8,714 bases of DNA from an uncultured Gammaproteobacteria bacterium (lineage in GTDB: Bacteria > Pseudomonadota > Gammaproteobacteria > UBA9214). The position numbers and the translations under genes were made by a program. The stretch lies in NCBI GenBank assembly GCA_905480065.1, contig CAJQOV010000167.1, positions 1 to 8,714 on the forward strand. The letters are read 5' to 3'. The notes below the pieces were generated by a model. It made no database searches, was not told where the DNA came from, and saw only the letters and a list, made by a program, of their open reading frames with translations. Each line of letters begins with the position of its first letter. Position 1 is the first letter of the stretch. Shown in pieces: positions 1-6,592 of this stretch.

Positions 1-471
1 CTGATTTAGCGACCCGCTTGCACGCGAGTGCAGAAAAATAATTTGGCTCGCGCAAACAGCCAGCATCGCCGGGAACAAAGAGTTAATCGATCTACGCGCT
101 ATCACTTCCTCCAGCTAGCGTCCCTCCGGGTGAAGGTCGGAGCCTGCCCCCCGCGAAGGCGGGAGATGAGGGGATGGAAAATCAGGTAGGTTTGATTGGT
201 ACCCCCCTCACCCCACCCCCCTCGGTAATTGCTCCATGCATTACACTACCTCCTGCATCCATGCAGTCGTCCCGGAGGGAGAGGGGGGTAGCTCCAGACA
301 GACCAGGCGCCCCTGTCCCGCTGGCGCCCCGCGCCGCTGCGCGAGAGGGGGTTCGTGTGACGGCAGTGATCCGACCCCATTTTTTGTGGCAATCGCACCG
401 GGCCTGAGACACCATACAGCCCGCTGCACCGTAAAACTTGAATCCATCCAGGAAAAGGCCTGCTACCCGTC
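1..471. other. Non-coding left flank, no gene supported
   Basis: No reading frame here resembles a protein family; the short open frames overlap one another on both strands and have low-complexity Pro/Arg/Ala-rich translations typical of GC-rich non-coding DNA. Visible structure: two small hairpins in tandem, CTCCG/CGGAG (124-128 with 138-142) and CCCGC/GCGGG (150-154 with 159-163), then the C-rich inverted repeat listed separately at 200-290. No convincing sigma70 promoter for the downstream exporter was found, although one must lie here or the exporter is weakly expressed. No tRNA-like fold was seen. Confidence 0.6.
200..290. repeat. C-rich inverted repeat with inner palindrome
   Basis: TACCCCCCTC (200-209) is the exact reverse complement of GAGGGGGGTA (281-290). 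A second ACCCCCCTC at 215-223 could pair with the same right arm. Inside lies a perfect 6-bp stem, CTGCAT (253-258) with ATGCAG (261-266). This may be a decayed intergenic repeat or a structured leader. There is no T-tract, so it is a poor terminator candidate. Confidence 0.45.
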
Positions 472-1398
472 ATGAATCCGGTTGTTTCGGTAACCAACCT
501 GTCCAAGACCTACGCAGGCGGTCACCTGGCGCTTGACAACGTCAGCCTGGATATCATGCCCGGGGAAATCCTCGCCCTGCTCGGCCCGAACGGTGCCGGC
601 AAGACCACGCTGATCTCGATTATTTGCGGCATCGTCAACGCCAGTGCAGGATCGGTAACCGTCGGCGGTTATGACAACGTGACGGACTTCCGCGCCGCGC
701 GCAGCCTGATCGGCCTGGTGCCGCAGGAACTCACCCTCGGCGCCTTTGACCGGGTCTGGAACACGCTGAGTTTCAGCCGCGGCCTGTTCGGGAAAAAACC
801 GGACCCGGCCTGTATCGAACGGATACTCAGGGACCTGTCGCTCTGGAACAGGAAAGACAGCCGGCTGATGACCCTGTCCGGCGGCATGAAACGGCGGGTA
901 CTGATCGGCAAGGCGCTGGCTCATGAACCCGCCATCCTGTTCCTCGACGAACCCACCGCCGGCGTGGACGTGGAATTGCGCAAGGACATGTGGAACCTGG
1001 TCAGGCGCTTGCGCGAGTCGGGGGTCACCATCATCCTCACCACGCACTATATCGAGGAGGCCGAGGCCATCGCGGACCGCGTGGGTGTCATCAACAACGG
1101 CAAGCTGCTGCTGCTCGATGACAAGCTGGCATTGATGGAAAAGCTCGGCAAAAGGCAGTTGATTGTCGATCTCAAGGACGCCATAACTGCCATTCCCGGG
1201 ACGCTGTCACCGTGGGGCCTGGAACTGTCGGACGCCGGTGACCAGCTGATCTACAACTATGATCCACAGAAACTGCACACAGGGATTGCCGGCCTGCTAC
1301 GCGCTATCAGTGATGCAGGTCTGTTACTGAAAGATATTCATAGCTCGCAGAGCTCGCTGGAAGACATCTTCATCAACATGGTGGGTACCGGAAAATGA
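472..1398 (+). CDS. yadG: ABC-2 exporter ATP-binding protein, YadG-like
   Basis: ATPase subunit that should drive export by the membrane protein encoded next to it; the substrate is unknown. It is 308 residues, the same length as E. coli YadG as I recall it. Visible motifs: Walker A GPNGAGKT (38-45), Q-loop Gln85 in VPQE, signature LSGGM (135-139) followed by KRR, Walker B ILFLDE (155-160), D-loop PTAGVD, and switch His192 in TTHYIEEAE. The C-terminal tail ends in SSLEDIFINM, a common ending in CcmA/NodI/drug-export ATPases. The ATG at 472 has a purine-rich AGGAAAAGG at 450-458, about 13 nt upstream, which is slightly long. The stop overlaps the permease start (ATGA, 1395-1398), implying translational coupling. 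Family assignment is firm; the specific symbol rests on remembered similarity. Confidence 0.9.
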   Translation: MNPVVSVTNLSKTYAGGHLALDNVSLDIMPGEILALLGPNGAGKTTLISIICGIVNASAGSVTVGGYDNVTDFRAARSLIGLVPQELTLGAFDRVWNTLSFSRGLFGKKPDPACIERILRDLSLWNRKDSRLMTLSGGMKRRVLIGKALAHEPAILFLDEPTAGVDVELRKDMWNLVRRLRESGVTIILTTHYIEEAEAIADRVGVINNGKLLLLDDKLALMEKLGKRQLIVDLKDAITAIPGTLSPWGLELSDAGDQLIYNYDPQKLHTGIAGLLRAISDAGLLLKDIHSSQSSLEDIFINMVGTGK

Positions 1399-2156
1399 AC
1401 ACCAGCGCAGTTCGTATCATCTATAAATATGAAATGTTGCGTGCCTGGGAAACCCTGTTGCAGAGTTTTGCCTCGCCGGTCATCTCCACGGTGCTGTATT
1501 TCGTGGTATTCGGCTCGGCCATCGGCACACGTATCGAACAGGTTGAGGGCATCTCCTACGGCGCGTTCATCGTACCCGGCCTGATCATGCTCGCCGTGCT
1601 GACCCAGAGCATCTCGAACGCGTCCTTCGGCATTTTCTTTCCCCGTTTTACCGGCACCATCTATGAAATTCTTTCCGCGCCGATCTCGTTTATCGAGATC
1701 ATGTTGGGTTACGTCGGTGCGGCTGCCACCAAGTCGCTCATCATCGGCATCATCATCCTGGTCACGGCGGGGTTCTTTGTGCCACTCGAAGTCGCCCACC
1801 CGGTATGGATGCTCGGATTCCTGCTTCTGACGTGCATTTCTTTCAGCCTGCTCGGCTTCATCATCGGGTTGTGGGCGGACAATTTCGAAAAACTGCAGCT
1901 CATCCCGCTGCTGGTGATCACGCCCCTGGTGTTCCTTGGCGGCAGCTTTTACTCGATACACATGCTGCCGCCCGCCTGGCAAACCGTGACGCTGTTTAAC
2001 CCGGTGGTCTACCTGATCAGCGGTTTTCGCTGGAGTTTTTTCGAGGTCTCGGATGTCAGCATCGGCCTGAGCCTGGCCATGGTGCTGGTGTTCCTTTGCA
2101 CCTGCCTGGTCACCGTCTGGTGGATGTTCAAGACCGGCTATCGCCTCAAGCAGTAG
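1395..2156 (+). CDS. yadH: ABC-2 type transporter permease, YadH-like
   Basis: Inner-membrane subunit of the exporter, 253 residues, the usual length for ABC-2 permeases. Six hydrophobic segments are visible at about 25-45, 57-78, 106-130, 136-160, 168-187 and 225-245, after a short N-terminal amphipathic stretch. The ABC-2 hallmarks are present: FIVPGLIML near residues 58-66, ITPLVFLGGSFYSIHMLPP before the fifth/sixth segments, and NPVVYLISGFRW (202-213). These match E. coli YadH as remembered, although YadH's own substrate is not well established. It starts inside the ATPase stop codon, so both subunits should be made together. A strong inverted repeat begins nine bases after the stop and may end the operon. 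Confidence 0.9.
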   Translation: MNTSAVRIIYKYEMLRAWETLLQSFASPVISTVLYFVVFGSAIGTRIEQVEGISYGAFIVPGLIMLAVLTQSISNASFGIFFPRFTGTIYEILSAPISFIEIMLGYVGAAATKSLIIGIIILVTAGFFVPLEVAHPVWMLGFLLLTCISFSLLGFIIGLWADNFEKLQLIPLLVITPLVFLGGSFYSIHMLPPAWQTVTLFNPVVYLISGFRWSFFEVSDVSIGLSLAMVLVFLCTCLVTVWWMFKTGYRLKQ

Positions 2157-2164
2157 TCGCAACA

Positions 2165-2257
2165 GGAACAAAAAGGGGTCGGAGTCCTTTTTCATCACTG
2201 GACAGCGTATTGGTCACTGTCTTTAAGAGAAAAAGGACTCCGACCCCTTTTTGTTCC
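2165..2257. repeat. 29-bp-arm inverted repeat, palindrome family type 2
   Basis: The left arm 2165-2193 is the perfect 29-base reverse complement of 2229-2257, separated by a 35-nt spacer. Each arm reads GGAAC, A5, GGGGTCGGAGTCC, T5, C from the outside in. In RNA this folds to a long stem with an A/T-rich end, so it could stop transcription in both directions and separate the exporter operon from the aldolase. The spacer carries a small GACAG/CTGTC stem (2201-2205 with 2217-2221). The A-run followed by GGGGTCGGAG resembles the termini of the palindromes at 4492 and 5074 (AAAAGG-x-GTC-x-GAG). Such extragenic palindromes are often associated with REP-type tyrosine transposases; no transposase lies in this window. 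Confidence 0.9.
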
Positions 2258-2277
2258 GGCTGGAATTTCTGCCGTTG

Positions 2278-2305
2278 TTGACCATACTCATCAGGAGCAT
2301 AGAAA
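2278..2305 (+). promoter_or_regulatory. Candidate sigma70 promoter for the aldolase
   Basis: TTGACC (2278-2283), a 16-nt spacer and TAGAAA (2300-2305) match consensus at 5/6 and 4/6. It sits just downstream of the inverted repeat and would give a leader of about 60 nt before the aldolase ATG. No operator is recognised. Inference from pattern only. Confidence 0.35.
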
Positions 2306-2370
2306 TCACAGGCAGGCCGAAAGTTTGCCATAGCAAGGGCTGCTCTGCGTTTCATCACAGAGGATTGACC

Positions 2371-3420
2371 ATGAGCGATTTTCAGACACTGCTTGGAGAC
2401 GAGAGTGAGTACCTGCTGGGACATGTATGCAAGGGTATCCCGAAGCAGATGCTGCACGTGCCAGGCCCGGATTTTGTCGACCGCGTGACGGCGCACAGCG
2501 ACCGGGGCCCGCGGGTACTGCGTAATTTGCAGGCCTTGCACGACCATGGTCGACTCGGGGGCAGCGGGTACATGTCGATCCTTCCGGTGGACCAGGGTGT
2601 CGAACACTCCGCGGGGGCATCCTTCGCGCCGAACCCGCTGTATTTCGATCCGGAGAATATCGTCAGGCTGGCTATCGAAGGGGGTTGCAACGCGGTTGCG
2701 TCGACACTCGGGGTGCTTGGATCAATCAGCCGGAAATATGCCCACAAAATCCCGTTCCTGGTCAAGCTCAATCACAACGAGTTGCTGACCTATCCCAATC
2801 ACTATGACCAGACGCTGTTCGCCAGCGTCGACCAGGCATTCGAACTGGGCGCGGTCGCCGTGGGCGCCACGGTGTTTTATGGCTCACCGGAAGCGCGCCG
2901 GCAGATCCTGGAGGTAAGCGAGGCCTTCGCCCATGCCCACGAACTGGGCATGGTCACGTTCCTGTGGGCCTATTTGCGCAACTCCGCGTTCAAGAAAGAC
3001 GGCGTTGACTACCACACGGCGGCGGACCTGACCGGGCAGGCAAACCACCTGGCAGTGACGATTGAAGCGGACATCATCAAGCAGAAGCAGGCGCAAACCA
3101 ACGGCGGCTACAACGCCATCCAGTTCGGCAAGACCCACCCGCGGGTGTACGAGGAACTGACCAGCGACCACCCGGTAGACCTTGTGCGTTACCAGGTCGC
3201 CAACTGTTACATGGGGCGCATCGGCATGATCAATTCCGGCGGCCCTTCGGGCAAGGATGACCTGCACCAGGCCGTGCGTACCGCAGTCATCAACAAACGT
3301 GCTGGCGGAACGGGACTGATTTCCGGGCGCAAGGCGTTTCAGCGGCCGATGGCCGACGGGATAAAGCTGCTCAATGCGATCCAGGACGTCTACCTGTCAC
3401 GCGACGTGACGATCGCCTGA
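2371..3420 (+). CDS. fbaB: Class I fructose-bisphosphate aldolase, FbaB/DhnA type
   Basis: Cytoplasmic Schiff-base aldolase that reversibly splits fructose 1,6-bisphosphate to dihydroxyacetone phosphate and glyceraldehyde 3-phosphate in glycolysis/gluconeogenesis. The 349 residues line up almost end to end with E. coli FbaB (350 aa). Shared blocks include SILPVDQGVEHSAGASFA (69-86), FLVKLNHNE (129-137), ELGMVTFLWAYLRNSAFKKD (191-210) and NKRAGGTGLI (308-317). Lys237 in ADIIKQK is the expected Schiff-base lysine by family alignment. ATG 2371 is chosen because AGAGGA at 2360-2365 is a good ribosome site and the protein then begins like FbaB; the frame stays open upstream to a TTG at 2251, but that extension enters the inverted repeat. 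Downstream, 3421-3644 is a convergent gap with only a weak TGCCC/GGGCA hairpin (3472-3486). Confidence 0.95.
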   Translation: MSDFQTLLGDESEYLLGHVCKGIPKQMLHVPGPDFVDRVTAHSDRGPRVLRNLQALHDHGRLGGSGYMSILPVDQGVEHSAGASFAPNPLYFDPENIVRLAIEGGCNAVASTLGVLGSISRKYAHKIPFLVKLNHNELLTYPNHYDQTLFASVDQAFELGAVAVGATVFYGSPEARRQILEVSEAFAHAHELGMVTFLWAYLRNSAFKKDGVDYHTAADLTGQANHLAVTIEADIIKQKQAQTNGGYNAIQFGKTHPRVYEELTSDHPVDLVRYQVANCYMGRIGMINSGGPSGKDDLHQAVRTAVINKRAGGTGLISGRKAFQRPMADGIKLLNAIQDVYLSRDVTIA

Positions 3421-3644
3421 TTCTCGCAGGGGCCGTCATGGTGCATGTACTTCTGACTGGCGGCCGCAACTTGCCCTTCCCGGGCAGTATTCCGCCCGGT
3501 GTGGCCAGCGGAAACGGAGCACGCAACGCACCCTGCGGGGGATAACGGAAAAACAGGACCGGGTAATGCAGGGGTGGCCGTGCGCACCGCCCGGAAACCA
3601 CGGCACCTGAACAGCACGCTGCGCCTGGTTACCCGAAGCTGCGG

Positions 3645-4475
3645 CTAGTCCTCGCGGTTGAGTTCCTTGATGATGTAGCCGCCGGATTTTTCGTCCAGCT
3701 GCAAGGTCAGCAGCTTGCGCGCCTGCGCCTCTTCCAGCAGCTGTCCGAAGTTGCGGAAACCGTGATAGGTCTCGTTGAAACCCGGCTTGCGGCGCTTCAG
3801 GGTCTGCTTGACCATCGATCCCCAGACCTTATCCTCCTCGCCGCGTTCCTTGAGCAGCGCCTCGACCGTCTCGAGCACCAGGTCGAGCGCCTCCTGCTGC
3901 TTGTCATCCTCCTGCCTGTCAGCTTCGGTCGTTGCGCTGGCTTTCTTGTCCGTCTTTTTCACAGCAGCCTTGCGACGCCGTTGGCGCGGTTTGGCAGATT
4001 CACGCACCAGGTCATCATAGAAGATGAACTCGTCGCAATTGGCGATCAGCAGATCAGAGGTGGAACTCTTCACGCCGACCCCGATGACCACCTTGTCGTT
4101 CTCGCGCAACTTGCTGACCAGTGGCGAAAAGTCCGAATCACCGCTGATGATGACGAAGGTGTCGACATGCGACTTGGTATAGCAGAGGTCCAGCGCGTCG
4201 ACGACCATGCGGATATCGGCAGAGTTCTTGCCCGACATGCGCACGTGGGGAATCTCGATCAGCTCAAAGGCCGCCTCATGCATGGCCGCCTTGAATTCCT
4301 TGTAGCGATCCCAGTCGCAGTAGGCCTTCTTGACGACGATACTGCCCTTGAGCAACAGGCGTTCCAGCACCTTCTGTATGTCAAAGGCGGCGTACTTGGC
4401 GTCGCGCACACCCAGTGCCACGTTCTCGAAATCGCAGAACAGCGCCATGTTACGGGTTTCGGTTTTCTCGCTCAT
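3645..4475 (-). CDS. NYN-domain putative RNase with C-terminal LOTUS/OST-HTH-like domain
   Basis: Likely a metal-dependent, PIN-like ribonuclease acting on RNA. The N-terminal NYN (LabA/DUF88) domain covers about residues 8-158: FCDFEN (13-18, with Asp15 and Asn18), SADIRMVVDALD (85-96, Asp87), and IISGDSDFSPLV (109-120, Asp113 and Asp115), which supply the acidic metal site of the family. A Lys/Arg-rich, probably disordered linker spans about 160-195. The C-terminal 196-272 resembles an OST-HTH/LOTUS domain (VWGSMVKQTLKRRKPGFNE, FGQLLEEA, GGYII), a fold thought to bind RNA or protein. AGGA, 6 nt before the ATG, supports the start. It is the last gene of a same-strand row after pmbA and uspA, but a terminator-like palindrome begins 16 bp upstream of its start, so it may not be co-transcribed. 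Target and physiological role are unknown. Confidence 0.85.
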   Translation of the reverse strand: MSEKTETRNMALFCDFENVALGVRDAKYAAFDIQKVLERLLLKGSIVVKKAYCDWDRYKEFKAAMHEAAFELIEIPHVRMSGKNSADIRMVVDALDLCYTKSHVDTFVIISGDSDFSPLVSKLRENDKVVIGVGVKSSTSDLLIANCDEFIFYDDLVRESAKPRQRRRKAAVKKTDKKASATTEADRQEDDKQQEALDLVLETVEALLKERGEEDKVWGSMVKQTLKRRKPGFNETYHGFRNFGQLLEEAQARKLLTLQLDEKSGGYIIKELNRED

Positions 4476-4491
4476 ATCGTCCTGTATGAAT

Positions 4492-4551
4492 AAAAGGTGT
4501 CAGAGCACATTTATCGCTAATATTAGCAGTAAATGTGCTCTGACACCTTTT
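4492..4551. repeat. 60-bp palindrome, copy 1
   Basis: Perfect 22-bp arms at 4492-4513 and 4530-4551 (starting AAAAGGTGTCAGAG, ending ATTTA). They enclose a 16-nt core that itself contains the perfect 12-bp palindrome GCTAATATTAGC (4516-4527), flanked by two unpaired bases on each side. It is identical over all 60 bases to the copy at 5074-5133. An A-run, long stem and T-run give terminator geometry in both directions, so it could end uspA transcription on the minus strand. It lies 16 bp upstream of the NYN gene start. Confidence 0.95.
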
Positions 4552-4573
4552 TAGTTCTGACACCTTTTTAGTT
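4540..4573. repeat. 17-bp perfect tandem duplication at palindrome end
   Basis: CTGACACCTTTTTAGTT occurs twice head to tail (4540-4556, 4557-4573). The first copy is the palindrome's outer end plus flanking AGTT; the second stands alone and supplies the uspA stop codon (minus-strand TAA, 4568-4570). It therefore records a duplication that included flank sequence. Confidence 0.9.
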
Positions 4574-5032
4574 TCGTGTTGGAACAACAAGAACCGGACA
4601 CAAGGACTTACGAAGAATTCCTTCGCTGACGCTACCTACAAGAAGCTGATAGATCGCACCTTGTCCGTGAGAACCGACCACAATCATATCTACCTCGAGT
4701 TTCGAAGCCTGTTCCAGAATTGTTTCCACCGTTGCGCCCTGCACGAGAAGGGCTGTCGCATCCAGGCCTCCCTTGCGTAATCGATCCGCAATCTCATGTA
4801 CCTTGCGGTGCTCCCTGTGGAGTCTTTCCGCAAGGGAATCCCGTAGCAATTGTGGATCCAGTCCCATTCCAATGGAGTCCGGTTCATACCCGGCCATATA
4901 CATGTCTGTTGGCTCAGGCTGCGCAACATGCAGGAGCCATATCTTTGCTGAAAGTGCGTTTGCGAATCGCTCGGTCTTTTCCACAATCTTTTCGGTTGAT
5001 TCAGAAAGGTCAACTCCCACCAGAAGTTTCAT
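4568..5032 (-). CDS. Universal stress protein, UspA family, ATP-binding type
   Basis: Cytoplasmic stress-response protein of one Usp domain, 154 residues, the normal length. It begins MKLLVGVDLSESTEKIVEK, the usual first strand and loop, and has the nucleotide-binding pattern G-x2-G-x9-G-S: Gly120, Gly123, Gly133 and Ser134. This places it with ATP-binding Usps rather than the non-binding E. coli UspA type. DMIVVGSHGQG (115-125) and CPVLVVP (145-151) are typical. ATG 5032 has a strong GAGGT six bases upstream. Hand counts on several 60-base stretches give about 43-57% GC, against roughly 58-70% in sampled stretches of pmbA and the NYN gene. The gene is bracketed by identical palindromes, and its stop lies inside repeat sequence, suggesting arrival or mobilisation with the repeats. 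Exact stress role is unknown. Confidence 0.92.
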   Translation of the reverse strand: MKLLVGVDLSESTEKIVEKTERFANALSAKIWLLHVAQPEPTDMYMAGYEPDSIGMGLDPQLLRDSLAERLHREHRKVHEIADRLRKGGLDATALLVQGATVETILEQASKLEVDMIVVGSHGQGAIYQLLVGSVSEGILRKSLCPVLVVPTRN

Positions 5033-5047
5033 GTCTTACCTCACCAA

Positions 5048-5083
5048 AAACGTATAAAAGGTGTCAAACGTATAAAAGGTGTC
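5048..5083. repeat. 18-bp perfect tandem duplication at palindrome end
   Basis: AAACGTATAAAAGGTGTC is present twice in tandem (5048-5065, 5066-5083). The inner copy runs into the palindrome starting at 5074; the outer copy is a solo terminus plus flank. It lies directly upstream of the uspA ribosome site, so it forms part of that gene's leader or promoter. A TATACG on the minus strand in each unit is a possible -10, but no -35 is correctly spaced. Confidence 0.9.
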
Positions 5084-5133
5084 AGAGCACATTTATCGCT
5101 AATATTAGCAGTAAATGTGCTCTGACACCTTTT
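5074..5133. repeat. 60-bp palindrome, copy 2
   Basis: Arms are 5074-5095 and 5112-5133, with core 5096-5111 containing GCTAATATTAGC. Identical in arms and loop to copy 1 and in the same orientation as far as the asymmetric core bases show. It lies between the pmbA stop and the uspA start and has terminator-like geometry for pmbA transcripts on the minus strand, so the two genes may be transcriptionally separate. Confidence 0.95.
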
Positions 5134-5149
5134 TCCGACACCTTTTTCC
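5124..5149. repeat. 13-bp perfect tandem duplication at palindrome end
   Basis: GACACCTTTTTCC occurs at 5124-5136 and 5137-5149. The first is the palindrome end plus flanking bases; the second is a solo terminus that abuts the pmbA stop codon (5150-5152). Confidence 0.88.
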
Positions 5150-6508
5150 CTACGACCCGGCAATCGTCATGTGGTCGAGCAGCACCGAGCCGGTGCGGGT
5201 ATTACCGCGCGTGTATACGTCGTTGCCGATCTCGGCAATCCCCATGAACATGTCACGCAGCTTGCCGGCCACGGTGATCTCGTCCACGGGGTACTGGATC
5301 TCGCCGTGCTCTACCCAGAAACCGGCCGCGCCACGCGAGTAATCGCCGGTGACGATATTCACCCCGAAACCGATGAACTCGGTAACCAGCAACCCGGTAT
5401 GCATGGTTTTCAGCAGCCCTTCCAGATCGCTGTCGCCCGGGTCGATGGTCAGGTTGCGCACGCCGCCGGCATTACCGGTGGTCTGCATGCCCAGCTTGCG
5501 TGCGGCATAGCTGTTCAGCACGTAGCCCTGCAGGATTCCGTCGGTGATGATATCGCGCGCCCGCGTCGCCACCCCCTCGGCATCGTACGGCGCGCTGCCC
5601 GGCGCTTTTTTCAGCAATGGTTGCTCGTGGATGTGCATGAACGTCGGGAATACCGGCTTGCCGAGATGGTCCAGCAGGAAGCTCGATTTGCGATACAGGT
5701 TGCTGCCGCTGATGGCGTTGATGAAATGTCCGAACAGGCTGCCTGCAGTCTCGGCGGCGATCAGTACCGGCGCCTGGCGCGTCGAGAGCCGGCGGGTGCC
5801 GAGTCGCCTGACGGTACGCTCGCCCGCGATACGGCCAATGACAGCCGGTGCATCGAGATCCATCCGGTCACGCGCGGAGTCAGACCAGTAATCGCGCTGC
5901 ATTTCCTCGCCCTGCCGACCGATCACCGAACAGCTGATGCTGTGATAGCTGCTTTTGTAACTGCCCAGAAAACCCTTGCTGTTACCCTTTACCCGCAGGC
6001 TGACATAACTCGCTACCGTGGCGCCCTCGGAATTATCGATGCGTGCATCCACCGCGTGGGCGGCATCTTCACATTCGATAGCCAGCTCGATGGCCTGTTC
6101 CGCCGGCAACTCCCAGGGGTGATACAGGTCGAGGTCCGGGATCATCGTGGCCAGCTGGTCAGCATCGGCCAGCCCGGCACAGGGGTCCTTGCTGGTATAG
6201 CGGGCGATGTCGCAAGCCGCCTTGACCGTGGCGGCGATCCCGTCCGGCCCGAAGTCTGCTGTGCTCGCCGAGCCCTTGCGCTGGTCAAAATACACGGTCA
6301 GCCCCAGCACGCGATCTCGATTGAATTCCAGCGTCTCGGTCTCGCCGAGGCGCACGGTTACCGATAGTCCGGAATCGATATTGACCCCCGCCTCCACCTC
6401 GCTCGCCCCGGCCGCACGGGCCTGGCGGATGATTTCGTGCACCATTTCCTCGAGCCGGACGGGTTCCGGCAGGGTATTGGCTGATTCCTTGCTTGGCTGG
6501 CTGGTCAT
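5150..6508 (-). CDS. pmbA: Metalloprotease subunit PmbA/TldE
   Basis: Partner of TldD in the TldD/TldE peptidase, known for maturing microcin B17 and degrading the CcdA antitoxin in E. coli. The zinc site is on TldD, which is not in this window. The 452 residues match E. coli PmbA (450 aa) throughout: EFNRDRVLGLTVY (61-73), RKGSAS (77-82), DIARYTSKDPCAG (100-112), GSNLYRKSSFLLDHLGK (268-284), NAGGVRN (346-352), ITGDYSRGAAGFWVE-like at 386-400, and GEIQYPVDEITVAG (402-415). ATG 6508 is preferred over the in-frame TTG at 6562 because it has AGGA about nine bases upstream and because the TTG lies inside the promoter -35 box. It is divergent from yjgA, a pairing known from E. coli. The palindrome copy directly after the stop may terminate it. 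Confidence 0.95.
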   Translation of the reverse strand: MTSQPSKESANTLPEPVRLEEMVHEIIRQARAAGASEVEAGVNIDSGLSVTVRLGETETLEFNRDRVLGLTVYFDQRKGSASTADFGPDGIAATVKAACDIARYTSKDPCAGLADADQLATMIPDLDLYHPWELPAEQAIELAIECEDAAHAVDARIDNSEGATVASYVSLRVKGNSKGFLGSYKSSYHSISCSVIGRQGEEMQRDYWSDSARDRMDLDAPAVIGRIAGERTVRRLGTRRLSTRQAPVLIAAETAGSLFGHFINAISGSNLYRKSSFLLDHLGKPVFPTFMHIHEQPLLKKAPGSAPYDAEGVATRARDIITDGILQGYVLNSYAARKLGMQTTGNAGGVRNLTIDPGDSDLEGLLKTMHTGLLVTEFIGFGVNIVTGDYSRGAAGFWVEHGEIQYPVDEITVAGKLRDMFMGIAEIGNDVYTRGNTRTGSVLLDHMTIAGS

Positions 6509-6533
6509 AGTGGCATCCTGTGTAGGTCGGGCG

Positions 6534-6562
6534 ATTCTACCGGTCGCCCGGTGCGCGGACAA
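6534..6562 (-). promoter_or_regulatory. Candidate sigma70 promoter for pmbA
   Basis: On the minus strand, TTGTCC (6557-6562), exactly 17 nt, then TAGAAT (6534-6539): 4/6 and 5/6 matches. Transcription would start near 6527, leaving a leader of about 19 nt with the AGGA site. This also argues for the ATG at 6508 as the true start. Confidence 0.55.
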
Positions 6563-6584
6563 ACCCGATGAAAACCGCTATCCT
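6556..6584 (+). promoter_or_regulatory. Candidate promoter for yjgA, overlapping the pmbA -35
   Basis: CGGACA (6556-6561), 17 nt, TATCCT (6579-6584): 4/6 and 4/6. The predicted start near 6591 is two bases before the yjgA ATG, implying an essentially leaderless message. Its -35 covers the same bases as the pmbA -35 on the other strand. Confidence 0.4.
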
Positions 6585-6592
6585 CCTGACCC

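Noticed and set aside
1338..2198. 286-codon open frame opposite the exporter genes
   Set aside because: Charged, low-complexity antisense of the permease and the end of the ATPase; no domain visible.
2251..2370. 40-residue N-terminal extension of the aldolase from a TTG start
   Set aside because: It begins inside the inverted repeat, has no ribosome site, and the ATG at 2371 gives a protein starting exactly like E. coli FbaB.
3472..3486. Terminator after the aldolase
   Set aside because: Only a 5-bp TGCCC/GGGCA stem with no following T-tract.
3762..4493. 243-codon open frame opposite the NYN gene
   Set aside because: Antisense of a gene with clear conserved motifs; no independent support.
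5048..5083. Sigma70 promoter for uspA built from the 18-bp duplication
   Set aside because: The duplication junction creates a minus-strand TTGACA, but no -10 lies 16-18 nt downstream, and the TATACG units lack a spaced -35.
5171..6367. 398-codon open frame opposite pmbA
   Set aside because: It is antisense to a firmly identified gene and its translation has no family character; long antisense frames are common in GC-rich DNA.
6509..6562. 18-residue N-terminal extension of PmbA from a TTG start
   Set aside because: The TTG lies in the candidate -35 box and upstream of the predicted transcription start; ATG 6508 has a ribosome site.
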